Source: Sporichthya polymorpha DSM 43042 (GTDB lineage Bacteria; Actinomycetota; Actinomycetes; Sporichthyales; Sporichthyaceae). From it: a stretch of DNA of 64,000 bases. Shown piece by piece: positions 57,498-64,000 of this stretch. Numbering within the stretch: position 1 is the stretch's first letter; every line of letters begins with the position of its first letter. A model generated the notes under the pieces. It searched no databases, was not told the DNA's origin, and worked only from the letters and a program-made list of their open reading frames with translations. The stretch is taken from positions 3,757,057 through 3,821,056 of the forward strand of contig NZ_KB913029.1 in the NCBI RefSeq assembly GCF_000384115.1. The letters run 5' to 3'. Position numbers and translations under genes: made by a program.

Positions 57498-58268
57498 TCA
57501 GGTCAGCAAATTCAGTCGCAGTTCGGTCACTCTTTCCGCCGCCGCGCGCACGTGGGCCTCGACCAGATCGCGGGCCAGCGGGCCGTCGCCGTCGGCGATG
57601 GCGGCGATAATTTCGCGGTGCTGCGCGGCCGCGCGTCGTTGCACGGCCTCGCCCTCGAACGGCGCCCAGAGCAGGGCGCCGAGCTCGCTCTGCAGCGCGA
57701 GCTCCTCGCGCGCGAGCCGGGCGGACTGCGCCGCCGCCGCGATCTCGAGGTGGAAGTAGCCCTCCGCGCGGCGGCGGGCGCCGGCGTCCGTCGCCGCGGC
57801 GAGCTGGTCGGCCGCCCGTTCCAGCCGTTCGATGTCCTCGGCTGAGGCTCGCTCAGCGGCGAGCCGGCCGGCGGTGCCGCCCACGGCGGCGTAGTGGTCG
57901 AACAGGTCGCGGAGTTCGATGAGCGAGATCCGGGCCAGGCGCTCGCGGAGTTCCGCGGCCGTGGGGTCGGCCGGGGCTCGGACGAAGCTGCCGCCGCCCC
58001 GGCCCCGGCGGGTCTCGACCAGGCCGCGCTCGCGCAGGACGGTGAGGGCCTCGCGCACGGTCACGGTGGAGACGGCGAGCTGGGCGGCGAGGTCGGCCTC
58101 GCTCGGCAGCTGCTCCTCGTCGGCGAGCAGGCCGAGCACGATCGCGTCGGCCAGTCGCCCCGCGACGAGCTCGGTACGGCTGAGGGTGTCGAGCGGCGCG
58201 AACACGGCGGCCCGGGCGTCCGGTGCCCACCGATGCATCGCGTCCGCCCTATCCGGATGAAGGTCCAT
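57498..58268 (-). CDS. GntR-family (FadR/FCD) transcriptional regulator
   Basis: The 256-aa product has an N-terminal winged helix (about 28-97) with LPSEADLAAQLAVSTVTVREALTVLRERG near 54-82 and GGGSFVRAP near 90, and a C-terminal all-helical FCD domain (about 105-250) that binds small carboxylates. His residues in DHYAAVGG, YFHLEIA and AQHREII are the likely metal ligands. It is divergent from the aminotransferase-ABC operon with 85 bases between starts, the normal setting of a local repressor. The effector could be an amine breakdown product. Confidence 0.88.
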   Translation of the reverse strand: MDLHPDRADAMHRWAPDARAAVFAPLDTLSRTELVAGRLADAIVLGLLADEEQLPSEADLAAQLAVSTVTVREALTVLRERGLVETRRGRGGGSFVRAPADPTAAELRERLARISLIELRDLFDHYAAVGGTAGRLAAERASAEDIERLERAADQLAAATDAGARRRAEGYFHLEIAAAAQSARLAREELALQSELGALLWAPFEGEAVQRRAAAQHREIIAAIADGDGPLARDLVEAHVRAAAERVTELRLNLLT

Positions 58269-58274
58269 CAGTCG

Positions 58275-58303
58275 TTGACCTTAAACATCTGAACTCATAG
58301 GTT
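58275..58303 (+). promoter_or_regulatory. Sigma-70-type promoter of the aminotransferase-pot operon
   Basis: TTGACC at 58275-58280 and TAGGTT at 58298-58303 are separated by exactly 17 bases, about 50 bases before the aminotransferase ATG. The spacer contains AT-rich AAACATCTGAACTCATAGGTT, in which AAC and GTT form a short dyad, a possible site for the divergent GntR protein. Confidence 0.65.
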
Positions 58304-58353
58304 ATCTCTCATTCCGGCGGGTTCGCACAAGTCTCGACCACCAGGGAGCGCCG

Positions 58354-59640
58354 ATGGCTTCGGGGATGACCTCGGGTCCGACCTCGCACCTGTCGGACGT
58401 GTGGTTCTCCGTGACGGACCTCGAGGTGGTCTCCGGTTCGGGCTGTGTGGTGACCACCGGGGACGGCACCGAGTACCTCGATTTCTCCAGCGGCATCGCC
58501 GTGACCAGCACCGGCCACTGCCACCCGAAGGTCGTCGCGGCGATCGCCGATCAGGCGGGGCGCTTTCTCCACGCCCAGGCGAACGTCTACCGCCACAACC
58601 TGATGAATCCCTTGGCGGATCGGCTGGCCGAGATCACCCCGGACCCGATCGAGGTCTTCTTCCTCGCGAACTCCGGCGCCGAGGCCACCGAAGGCGGGGT
58701 GAAGCTGGCCCGGCAGGCGACCGGGCGGCAGAACGTCATCGTCTTCGAGGGCAGCTTCCACGGCCGCTCGATGCTCGCGATGGCGATGACCACGTCCAAG
58801 TCCGGCTACCGGGCGGGCTATCAGCCGCTGCCCGCCGGCATCTTTGTGGCGCCGTTCCCCACCGCGCTGAAGTTCGGCGGCGACATCGAGGCCGCCACCG
58901 ACCACTGCCTGGCGGCGCTGCGGCATCTGTTGGTCAGTCAGACCGCGCCGGCCGAGACCGCCGCGATCGTGCTCGAGCCCGTCCTCGGTGAGGGTGGCTA
59001 CTACGCGGCCCCGCCGCGCTTCCTGCGCGGGGTCGAGGAGATCTGCCGCGACCACGGCATCCTCTTCGTCGCGGACGAGATCCAGACCGGGTTCGCCCGC
59101 ACCGGCCGGATGTTCGCCGTCGAGCACGCCGGCGTCCGCCCCGACATCCTGCTGATGGCCAAGGGCATCGCGTCCGGCTTCCCGATCTCGGCGATCGGCG
59201 CCTCGGCCGAGGTCATGAGCCGCTGGCCGCGTGGGTCCCACGGGGGGACCTACGGCGGCAACCCGATCGGCTGCGCGGCCGCGCTCGCCACGATCGACGT
59301 CCTCACCGAGCCCGGCTTCCTCGACCACGTCGAGGCGCGCGGGCAGCAGCTGCGCGCCGGACTGGAGAAGGCCGCCGCCGACGACGCCGGGGTGGCCGAG
59401 GTTCGTGGCCTCGGGCTGATGGTGGCGGTCGAACTCGTCGACCCGGCAACGGGCCGACCGGACGGGGCACGGGTGAGCGCGGTACTGCGCTCCTGTCTGG
59501 AGGAGGGCCAACTGATCCTCATGGGGGCCGGCAGCTACGGGAACATCGTCCGCTTCATGCCACCGCTGATCGTCTCCGAGGCCGAGGTGGACCGCGCGGT
59601 CGACGCCTTCGCCGCCGCCCTGCGGAAGACGCGCGGCTGA
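58354..59640 (+). CDS. Class III PLP aminotransferase (GABA/putrescine type)
   Basis: The 428-aa omega-aminotransferase has FFLANSGAEATEGGVKLARQATGR near residues 108-130, VFEGSFHGRSMLAMAMT near 130-146, EPVLGEGGYYAAPPRFL near 209-225, ILFVADEIQTGFARTGRMFA near 236-255 and the PLP lysine K270 in LLMAKGIASG. It probably transfers the amino group of GABA, putrescine or a related diamine. The setting with a Pot-type transporter and an aldehyde dehydrogenase supports amine catabolism; the exact substrate is open. It overlaps potA by one base. Confidence 0.88.
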   Translation: MASGMTSGPTSHLSDVWFSVTDLEVVSGSGCVVTTGDGTEYLDFSSGIAVTSTGHCHPKVVAAIADQAGRFLHAQANVYRHNLMNPLADRLAEITPDPIEVFFLANSGAEATEGGVKLARQATGRQNVIVFEGSFHGRSMLAMAMTTSKSGYRAGYQPLPAGIFVAPFPTALKFGGDIEAATDHCLAALRHLLVSQTAPAETAAIVLEPVLGEGGYYAAPPRFLRGVEEICRDHGILFVADEIQTGFARTGRMFAVEHAGVRPDILLMAKGIASGFPISAIGASAEVMSRWPRGSHGGTYGGNPIGCAAALATIDVLTEPGFLDHVEARGQQLRAGLEKAAADDAGVAEVRGLGLMVAVELVDPATGRPDGARVSAVLRSCLEEGQLILMGAGSYGNIVRFMPPLIVSEAEVDRAVDAFAAALRKTRG

Positions 59641-60668
59641 TGGGAGCGGCGGTCCGGCTCGAGGGAATCGGCAAGCGCTACGGCGACGTCGACGTGCTCA
59701 CCGGCGTGGACCTCGAGGTCGACGAGGGCGAGTTCTTCTCGATGCTCGGACCGTCGGGGTCCGGCAAGACGACCTGCCTGCGGATCGTCGCCGGCCTCGT
59801 CGAGCCGAGTTGGGGCCGGGTGCTCCTGCACGGCGAGGACGTCACCGCCCGGCCGCCGTACCAGCGGGACGTCAACACGGTCTTCCAGGACTACGCGCTG
59901 TTCCCGCACATGTCGGTCGGGGACAACGTGGCCTACGGCCTCATGGTCGAGAAGGTGCCGAAGGCGGAGCGCCGCCGGCGGGCCTCCGAGGCGCTGGCCA
60001 TGGTGCGACTGGAGGGTTACGAGAAGCGGCGCCCGACGCAGTTGTCGGGCGGTCAGCGCCAGCGCGTGGCGCTCGCCCGCGCGCTGGTGAAGCGCCCGCG
60101 GGTGCTGCTTCTGGACGAGCCGCTCGGTGCGCTCGACCTCAAGCTGCGCGAGCAGATGCAGAAGGAACTGAAGGCCATTCAGGCCGAGGTGGGCATCACG
60201 TTCATCTTCGTCACCCACGACCAGGCCGAGGCCCTGTCGATGAGTGACCGGATCGCGGTGTTCAACGAGGGTCGGATCGTCCAGGTGGCGCCGCCGGCCG
60301 AGCTCTACGAGAACCCGGCGGACGCCTTCGTCGCCGGGTTCGTCGGCACGTCGAACCTCCTCGGGCCGGAGTCGGCCCGCAAGATCCTCGGGCGCGAAGG
60401 CACGTTCACCGTGCGCCCGGAGAAGATCCGCCTCGTCGACATCGACGGTCCGGGCGCCGGTGACGGGGAGTGCAGCGCCACCGGCGTCGTCACCGACGTG
60501 TCCTACCTGGGGGCGGAGACCCGCTACACCGTGACGCTCGACGCCGGCGACGAGCTGGTGGTCACCGAGCAGAACCTCGCAACGAAGTCCACCGACGCGC
60601 TGGCCGCCCGGGACCGGCCGGTGCGCCTCATCTGGGGGGAGCAGCACAACCGGCTGCTCCCCGGCTGA
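59640..60668 (+). CDS. potA: Polyamine-type ABC transporter ATP-binding protein
   Basis: The 342-aa ATPase drives uptake through the PotBC-like pair. It has Walker A LGPSGSGKTTCL at residues 36-47, the Q-loop in TVFQDYALFPHMSVGDNVAYGL near 79-100, the signature LSGGQRQRVALARALV near 136-151, Walker B RVLLLDEPLGALDLKLR near 154-170 and the switch His in IFVTHDQAEAL near 190. A C-terminal TOBE domain (about 255-340) is typical of spermidine/putrescine and related carriers. The ATG overlaps the aminotransferase stop. Confidence 0.92.
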   Translation: MGAAVRLEGIGKRYGDVDVLTGVDLEVDEGEFFSMLGPSGSGKTTCLRIVAGLVEPSWGRVLLHGEDVTARPPYQRDVNTVFQDYALFPHMSVGDNVAYGLMVEKVPKAERRRRASEALAMVRLEGYEKRRPTQLSGGQRQRVALARALVKRPRVLLLDEPLGALDLKLREQMQKELKAIQAEVGITFIFVTHDQAEALSMSDRIAVFNEGRIVQVAPPAELYENPADAFVAGFVGTSNLLGPESARKILGREGTFTVRPEKIRLVDIDGPGAGDGECSATGVVTDVSYLGAETRYTVTLDAGDELVVTEQNLATKSTDALAARDRPVRLIWGEQHNRLLPG

Positions 60669-60695
60669 CACCCCCACCCCTTGGAAGGACACACA

Positions 60696-61916
60696 ATGTG
60701 GATGCGGTATCGCCGAACGGCGCTGGCGGGGGTTGCGACCCTGGCCCTGGTACTCGCCGGCTGCGGTGGAGATGACGACGACGACGTCGCGCAGGCGACT
60801 CCGGGCGCCGGCGCCACCACGGGCACGGGCACCGGCACGGAAGGCATGGCCACGTCGCTCGGGGAGGGCGAGGGCAAGCTGAACCTGGTCGCCTGGGCCG
60901 GCTACGTCGAGGACGGCTCCACCGACCCCAAGGTCGACTGGGTGTCCGACTTCGAGAAGAAGACCGGCTGCAACGTGAACGTGACGTTGGGCAACACGTC
61001 CGACGAGATGGTCACGCTCATGAAGAGCGGCAAGTACGACGGTGTCTCCGCCTCCGGCGACGCCTCCCTGCGGCTCATCGGGGCCGGCGACGTGTCCCCG
61101 GTCAACGTCGACCTGATCCCCAACTACAAGGACATCTTCGACGGGCTGAAGGACAAGCCGCACAACACCGTCGACGGCGTGCACTACGGCATCCCGCACG
61201 GCCGCGGCGCGAACCTGCTGATGTTCAACACCGAGAAGGTCAAGCCGGCGCCCGACAGCTGGAGCGTCGTCTGGGACACCAACTCGCCGTACAAGGGCAA
61301 GATCACGGCCTACGACAGCCCGATCTACATCGCAGACGCCGCGCTCTACCTCAAGGCCACCAAGCCCGAGCTGAACATCACGAACGTCTACGAGCTCGAC
61401 GACGCCCAGTTCACCGCGGCCGTCGACCTGCTCAAGCAGCAGCGCGGCATCATCGGTGAGTACTGGTCGGACTACACCAAGGAGATCGACGCCTTCGCGA
61501 AGGGCAACTCGGTCGCGGGCACGACGTGGCAGGTCATCGCCAACGTCCTGAAGGCCGACAAGGCGCCGATCAAGGCGATCCTGCCCAAGGAGGGTTCGAC
61601 CGGCTGGTCCGACACCTGGATGCTCTCGTCCCAGGCGAAGAACCCGAACTGCATGTACATGTGGATGGACCACATCGCCTCGCCCAAGGCGAACGCGGCC
61701 GCGACCGAGTACTTCGGCGAGGCGCCGTCCAACCGCAAGGCGTGCAACTTCACCGCCGACAAGAAGCACTGCGACACCTACCACGCCACCGACGAGGCCT
61801 ACTTCGAGCAGGTCGCGTACTGGACGACCCCGGTGAAGGACTGCGGCGACGCCCGCGGTGAGGTCTGCAAGGACTACTCGGAATGGGTCAAGGCCTGGAC
61901 CGAGATCAAGGGCTGA
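60696..61916 (+). CDS. potD: Polyamine-type ABC transporter substrate-binding lipoprotein
   Basis: The 406-aa lipoprotein has a basic start, a hydrophobic stretch and the lipobox LAGC at residues 20-23, followed by an acidic run D-D-D-D-D and a Gly/Thr linker (about 30-58). The mature part fits the PotD/SBP family: KLNLVAWAGYVEDGS near 63, NTSDEMVTLMKSGKYDGVSASGDASLRLI near 105-133, YGIPHGRGANLLMFNTEKV near 165-183 and WMDHIASPKANAAATEYFGEAPSN near 325-348. Ligand choice cannot be read directly. The ATG at 60696 follows GGAAGGA. It lies between potA and potB. Confidence 0.9.
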   Translation: MWMRYRRTALAGVATLALVLAGCGGDDDDDVAQATPGAGATTGTGTGTEGMATSLGEGEGKLNLVAWAGYVEDGSTDPKVDWVSDFEKKTGCNVNVTLGNTSDEMVTLMKSGKYDGVSASGDASLRLIGAGDVSPVNVDLIPNYKDIFDGLKDKPHNTVDGVHYGIPHGRGANLLMFNTEKVKPAPDSWSVVWDTNSPYKGKITAYDSPIYIADAALYLKATKPELNITNVYELDDAQFTAAVDLLKQQRGIIGEYWSDYTKEIDAFAKGNSVAGTTWQVIANVLKADKAPIKAILPKEGSTGWSDTWMLSSQAKNPNCMYMWMDHIASPKANAAATEYFGEAPSNRKACNFTADKKHCDTYHATDEAYFEQVAYWTTPVKDCGDARGEVCKDYSEWVKAWTEIKG

Positions 61917-61945
61917 GACGCAGGACCGAGAAGCAGGACTGAACG

Positions 61946-62869
61946 GTGATCGACACCGGCGCCTCCGCGGGGACGGCCACGCGCACCCGGACCGATTGGG
62001 TTCTCGACCCGATCGCCCGGGTGCTGCGTGGGCGCCGGTGGCTCCAGGTCTCGCTGCTGCTGGCCGCGCCCGTGGCATGGCTGGTGGTGGCGTACCTGGG
62101 CGCCCTGGCCGTGATGCTCTTCAACGGCCTGTGGCGTTTCGACCTGGGCAACCAGGTCGTGATCGAGGACATCAGCACGGAGAACTTCCGTGAACTGCTG
62201 ACCAGTGACACCTACTGGACGATCACGCTGCGCACGGTGGGCATGGCCTTCGCGGTCACGCTCACCTGCGCGGTGCTCGCCTTCCCCATCGCGTTCACGA
62301 TGGCGAAGGTCGCGACGCCGCGGCAGCGTCGGCTGCTGCTCGTCGCGGTCCTGCTGCCGCTGTGGGCCAGCTACGTCGTCAAGGTCTACGCCTGGCGGAC
62401 CATCCTCGCCGAGGAGGGCGTCCTCAACTGGATGCTCGACCCGTTCGGGATGTCCGGCCCGGGGACCGGCGGCAACGGTCTGATCGGGATCTGGCTGACC
62501 TTCACCTACCTGTGGCTGCCGTTCATGATCCTGCCGATCTACGCCGGGCTGGAGCGGATCCCCGACTCGCTGTTCGACGCCTCGTCAGATCTTGGGGCGT
62601 CGCCGGTGACGACGTTCCGCAAGGTGATCCTGCCGATGGCGTTCCCCTCGGTCGTGGCCGGCTCGATCTTCACGTTCTCGCTGACGATGGGGGACTACAT
62701 CACCCCGCGGCTCGTCTCCTCGAGCCAGTTCATCGGGAACGTCATCTACGACAACCTCGGCGTGGCCGGGAACCTGCCGTTCGCCGCCGCCTACGCCTCC
62801 TTCCCGTTGGTCGTCATGACGGCCTACCTGTTGGTCGCGCGTCGCCTCGGCGCCTTCGAGAACCTGTGA
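61946..62869 (+). CDS. potB: ABC transporter permease PotB-like
   Basis: The 307-aa membrane protein has six hydrophobic helices and the EAA loop FDASSDLGASPVTTFRKVILPMAFPSVVAGS near 211-241, the site of contact with the ATPase. WASYVVKVYAWRTILAEEGVLN near 137-158 and YIVTPRL-type GDYITPRLVSSSQFIGNVI near 250-268 match the PotB family. The GTG start follows GCAGGACTGAACG, which gives a short AGGA binding site. It overlaps no neighbour and precedes potC by 10 bases. Confidence 0.9.
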   Translation: MIDTGASAGTATRTRTDWVLDPIARVLRGRRWLQVSLLLAAPVAWLVVAYLGALAVMLFNGLWRFDLGNQVVIEDISTENFRELLTSDTYWTITLRTVGMAFAVTLTCAVLAFPIAFTMAKVATPRQRRLLLVAVLLPLWASYVVKVYAWRTILAEEGVLNWMLDPFGMSGPGTGGNGLIGIWLTFTYLWLPFMILPIYAGLERIPDSLFDASSDLGASPVTTFRKVILPMAFPSVVAGSIFTFSLTMGDYITPRLVSSSQFIGNVIYDNLGVAGNLPFAAAYASFPLVVMTAYLLVARRLGAFENL

Positions 62870-62879
62870 GGGGGTCGCG

Positions 62880-63719
62880 TTGAACTTCTCCCGGCGCGCC
62901 CGCGCACTGCACTGGTCCGGCACGGCGATCACCCTCGCGTTCATCTACTTCCCGCTCGCGATCATCGCGCTGTACGCGTTCAACTCCTCGCGGGTCCAGC
63001 GCTGGCCGATCGACGGCCTGTCGACGAAGTGGGTCGACGCGGCGCTGCACAACCCGGGCGCACGGGAGGCCCTCACCACGTCGGTCAAGGTGGCGCTGAT
63101 GGCCACCGGCGTCGCATTGGTCCTCGGGTCGTTGGCGGCGTTCGCGGTCGCGCGCTACAGCTTCTTCGGCCGGAACACCATCTCGTTCCTGGTCGTCATC
63201 CCCATCGCGATGCCGGGCATCGTCACCGGCATGGCGCTGAACTCCGCGTTCCGGGAGGCGCCGCTCATCGGGGGCGTCAATCTCGGCCTGCTGACCATCG
63301 TCATCAGCCACGCGACGTTCTGCATCGTGCTCGTCTACAACAACGTCATCGCCCGGCTGCGGCGGATGTCGGGCCACCTGGAGGAGGCGTCGGCGGACCT
63401 CGGGGCGCACCCGCTCCAGACCTTCCGTTACGTCACCTTCCCGACGATCCGGTCCGCGCTGCTCGCGGGCGGCCTGCTCGCCTTCGCGCTCTCCTTCGAC
63501 GAGATCATCGTCACGATCTTCACCGCCGGATCGACGCAGACGCTGCCGATCTGGATCCTCCAGAACTACTCGCGGCCCAACCAGGGACCGATCGTCAACG
63601 CGGTGGGGTTGTTCGCGATCCTCCTGTCGATCATCCCCGTCTATCTCGCGCAGCGACTGACCGAGGGTGAGGACATCGCCCGGTCGTCCACCGCCGCGGC
63701 GCCGGCTGCTGCGAACTGA
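62880..63719 (+). CDS. potC: ABC transporter permease PotC-like
   Basis: The 279-aa product is the second permease, with about six helices and the EAA loop LEEASADLGAHPLQTFRYVTFPTIRSALLAGGLLAF near 164-199. YFPLAIIALYAFNSSRVQRWPIDGLSTKW near 23-51 is typical of the PotC N-terminus, and FDEIIVTIFTAG.TQTLPIWI near 204-224 of its C-terminus. The TTG at 62880 after GAGGGGG is the best start. With PotA, PotB and PotD it makes a complete importer. Confidence 0.9.
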   Translation: MNFSRRARALHWSGTAITLAFIYFPLAIIALYAFNSSRVQRWPIDGLSTKWVDAALHNPGAREALTTSVKVALMATGVALVLGSLAAFAVARYSFFGRNTISFLVVIPIAMPGIVTGMALNSAFREAPLIGGVNLGLLTIVISHATFCIVLVYNNVIARLRRMSGHLEEASADLGAHPLQTFRYVTFPTIRSALLAGGLLAFALSFDEIIVTIFTAGSTQTLPIWILQNYSRPNQGPIVNAVGLFAILLSIIPVYLAQRLTEGEDIARSSTAAAPAAAN

Positions 63720-63774
63720 CGCCCTTTCATTCGTATCTCTCACCCACCCGAACCGATCGCAAGCGAGGTGGAAC

Positions 63775-64000
63775 GTGCCGAACCTGACGTCTCTCCCGGT
63801 CGACCTGCCGGCTCAGAACTGGATCGACGGGGCCTGGGTCGACCCGGAGTCCGGCCGACTGGACGACGTGTACGCCCCCGCGACCGGTGACGTGCTGTTC
63901 CGCGCCGCCTCCTCCGGGACGGCGGACGTCGACCGGGCGGTGCAAGCGGCCGCGAAGGCCTTCGAGTCGTGGTCGGTGACCACGCCGCGCGAGCGCTCGG
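63775..64000 (+). CDS. Aldehyde dehydrogenase family protein (partial, 5' end)
   Basis: The first 75 residues are in the window: VPNLTSLPVDLPAQNWIDGA, then WVDPESGRLDDVYAPATGDVLF and VDRAVQAAAKAFESWSVTTPRERS, the usual N-terminus of NAD-dependent aldehyde dehydrogenases (xxI-D-G-x-W...P-A-T-G). GAGGTGGAAC gives a good binding site before the GTG. The catalytic Cys and Glu lie outside the window. After an amine aminotransferase and a Pot transporter, a role as aminoaldehyde (for example gamma-aminobutyraldehyde) or succinate-semialdehyde dehydrogenase is likely. Confidence 0.8.
   Translation, partial: MPNLTSLPVDLPAQNWIDGAWVDPESGRLDDVYAPATGDVLFRAASSGTADVDRAVQAAAKAFESWSVTTPRERS

Overview
This window is a contiguous stretch of chromosome from a very GC-rich actinomycete. 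The gene order thiL-thiD-rpmB-recG-rsmD-coaD, sepIVA-like-DUF177-rpmF-rnc-mutM, smc-ftsY-amt-glnK-glnD-ffh, rpsP-khpA-rimM-trmD-rplS-lepB cluster-rnhB-DUF2469, yraN-comM-dprA, whiG-M23-rpsB-tsf-pyrH-frr-cdsA is the conserved block known from Streptomyces and its relatives. A WhiG/FliA sigma factor, GlnR-type operators and several GTG/TTG starts fit this. The sequence alone does not fix the genus. It differs from Streptomyces in having no DAK-family gene next to recG, two amt-glnK modules and three signal peptidases, so a Sporichthya/Frankia-like lineage is an inference only.

Layout. 1-3024: lipoprotein fragment, Lrp-type ligand-binding protein, thiL, thiD, a 690-bp repeat-rich gap, then convergent rpmB. 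3191-9854: recG to mutM, for DNA repair, rRNA methylation, CoA, ribosomal protein L32 and RNase III. 9855-11244: two non-coding regions around a 64-aa coiled-coil protein, with terminator-like hairpins, a DosR-like palindrome, a dispersed inverted repeat and DnaA-box-like motifs. 11245-24674: smc, a HAD protein, ftsY, two consecutive GlnR-box-amt-glnK modules, glnD and ffh, coupling SRP-family genes to ammonium sensing. 24684-33069: amidohydrolase, the rpsP translation operon, three signal peptidases, rnhB, DUF2469 and a LURP-one-like protein. 33202-40125: a secreted heparinase-like protein, yraN-comM-dprA, xerC and whiG. 39968-45140: a LytM/M23 peptidase and rpsB to cdsA.

45167-48652: convergent glyA, with a ZTP riboswitch in its leader and a GyrA-coiled-coil-like small gene downstream, divergent from rlmN and a SUFU-domain gene. 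48716-51441: a DUF1800/DUF1501 pair. 51482-52909: a complete ISL3-family insertion sequence with terminal inverted repeats and 8-bp target duplications, inserted into the stem of a bidirectional terminator. 52923-56644: two divergent acyl-CoA synthetases. 56674-64000: an apparent amine or polyamine uptake and catabolism locus, with a stand-alone CACHE/PDC-like protein, a GntR regulator, a class III aminotransferase, a PotABCD-type ABC transporter and the start of an aldehyde dehydrogenase.

Most genes are standard housekeeping. The less ordinary signals are non-coding: a recurrent palindromic terminator core at three convergent junctions, a 56-bp inverted-repeat family in three copies, a tandem array of 15-bp palindromes, the glyA ZTP riboswitch, duplicated GlnR-controlled modules and the IS-split terminator. 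No tRNA, rRNA, CRISPR array, prophage or defence system was seen. No wholly new multi-gene system could be supported from the sequence alone.
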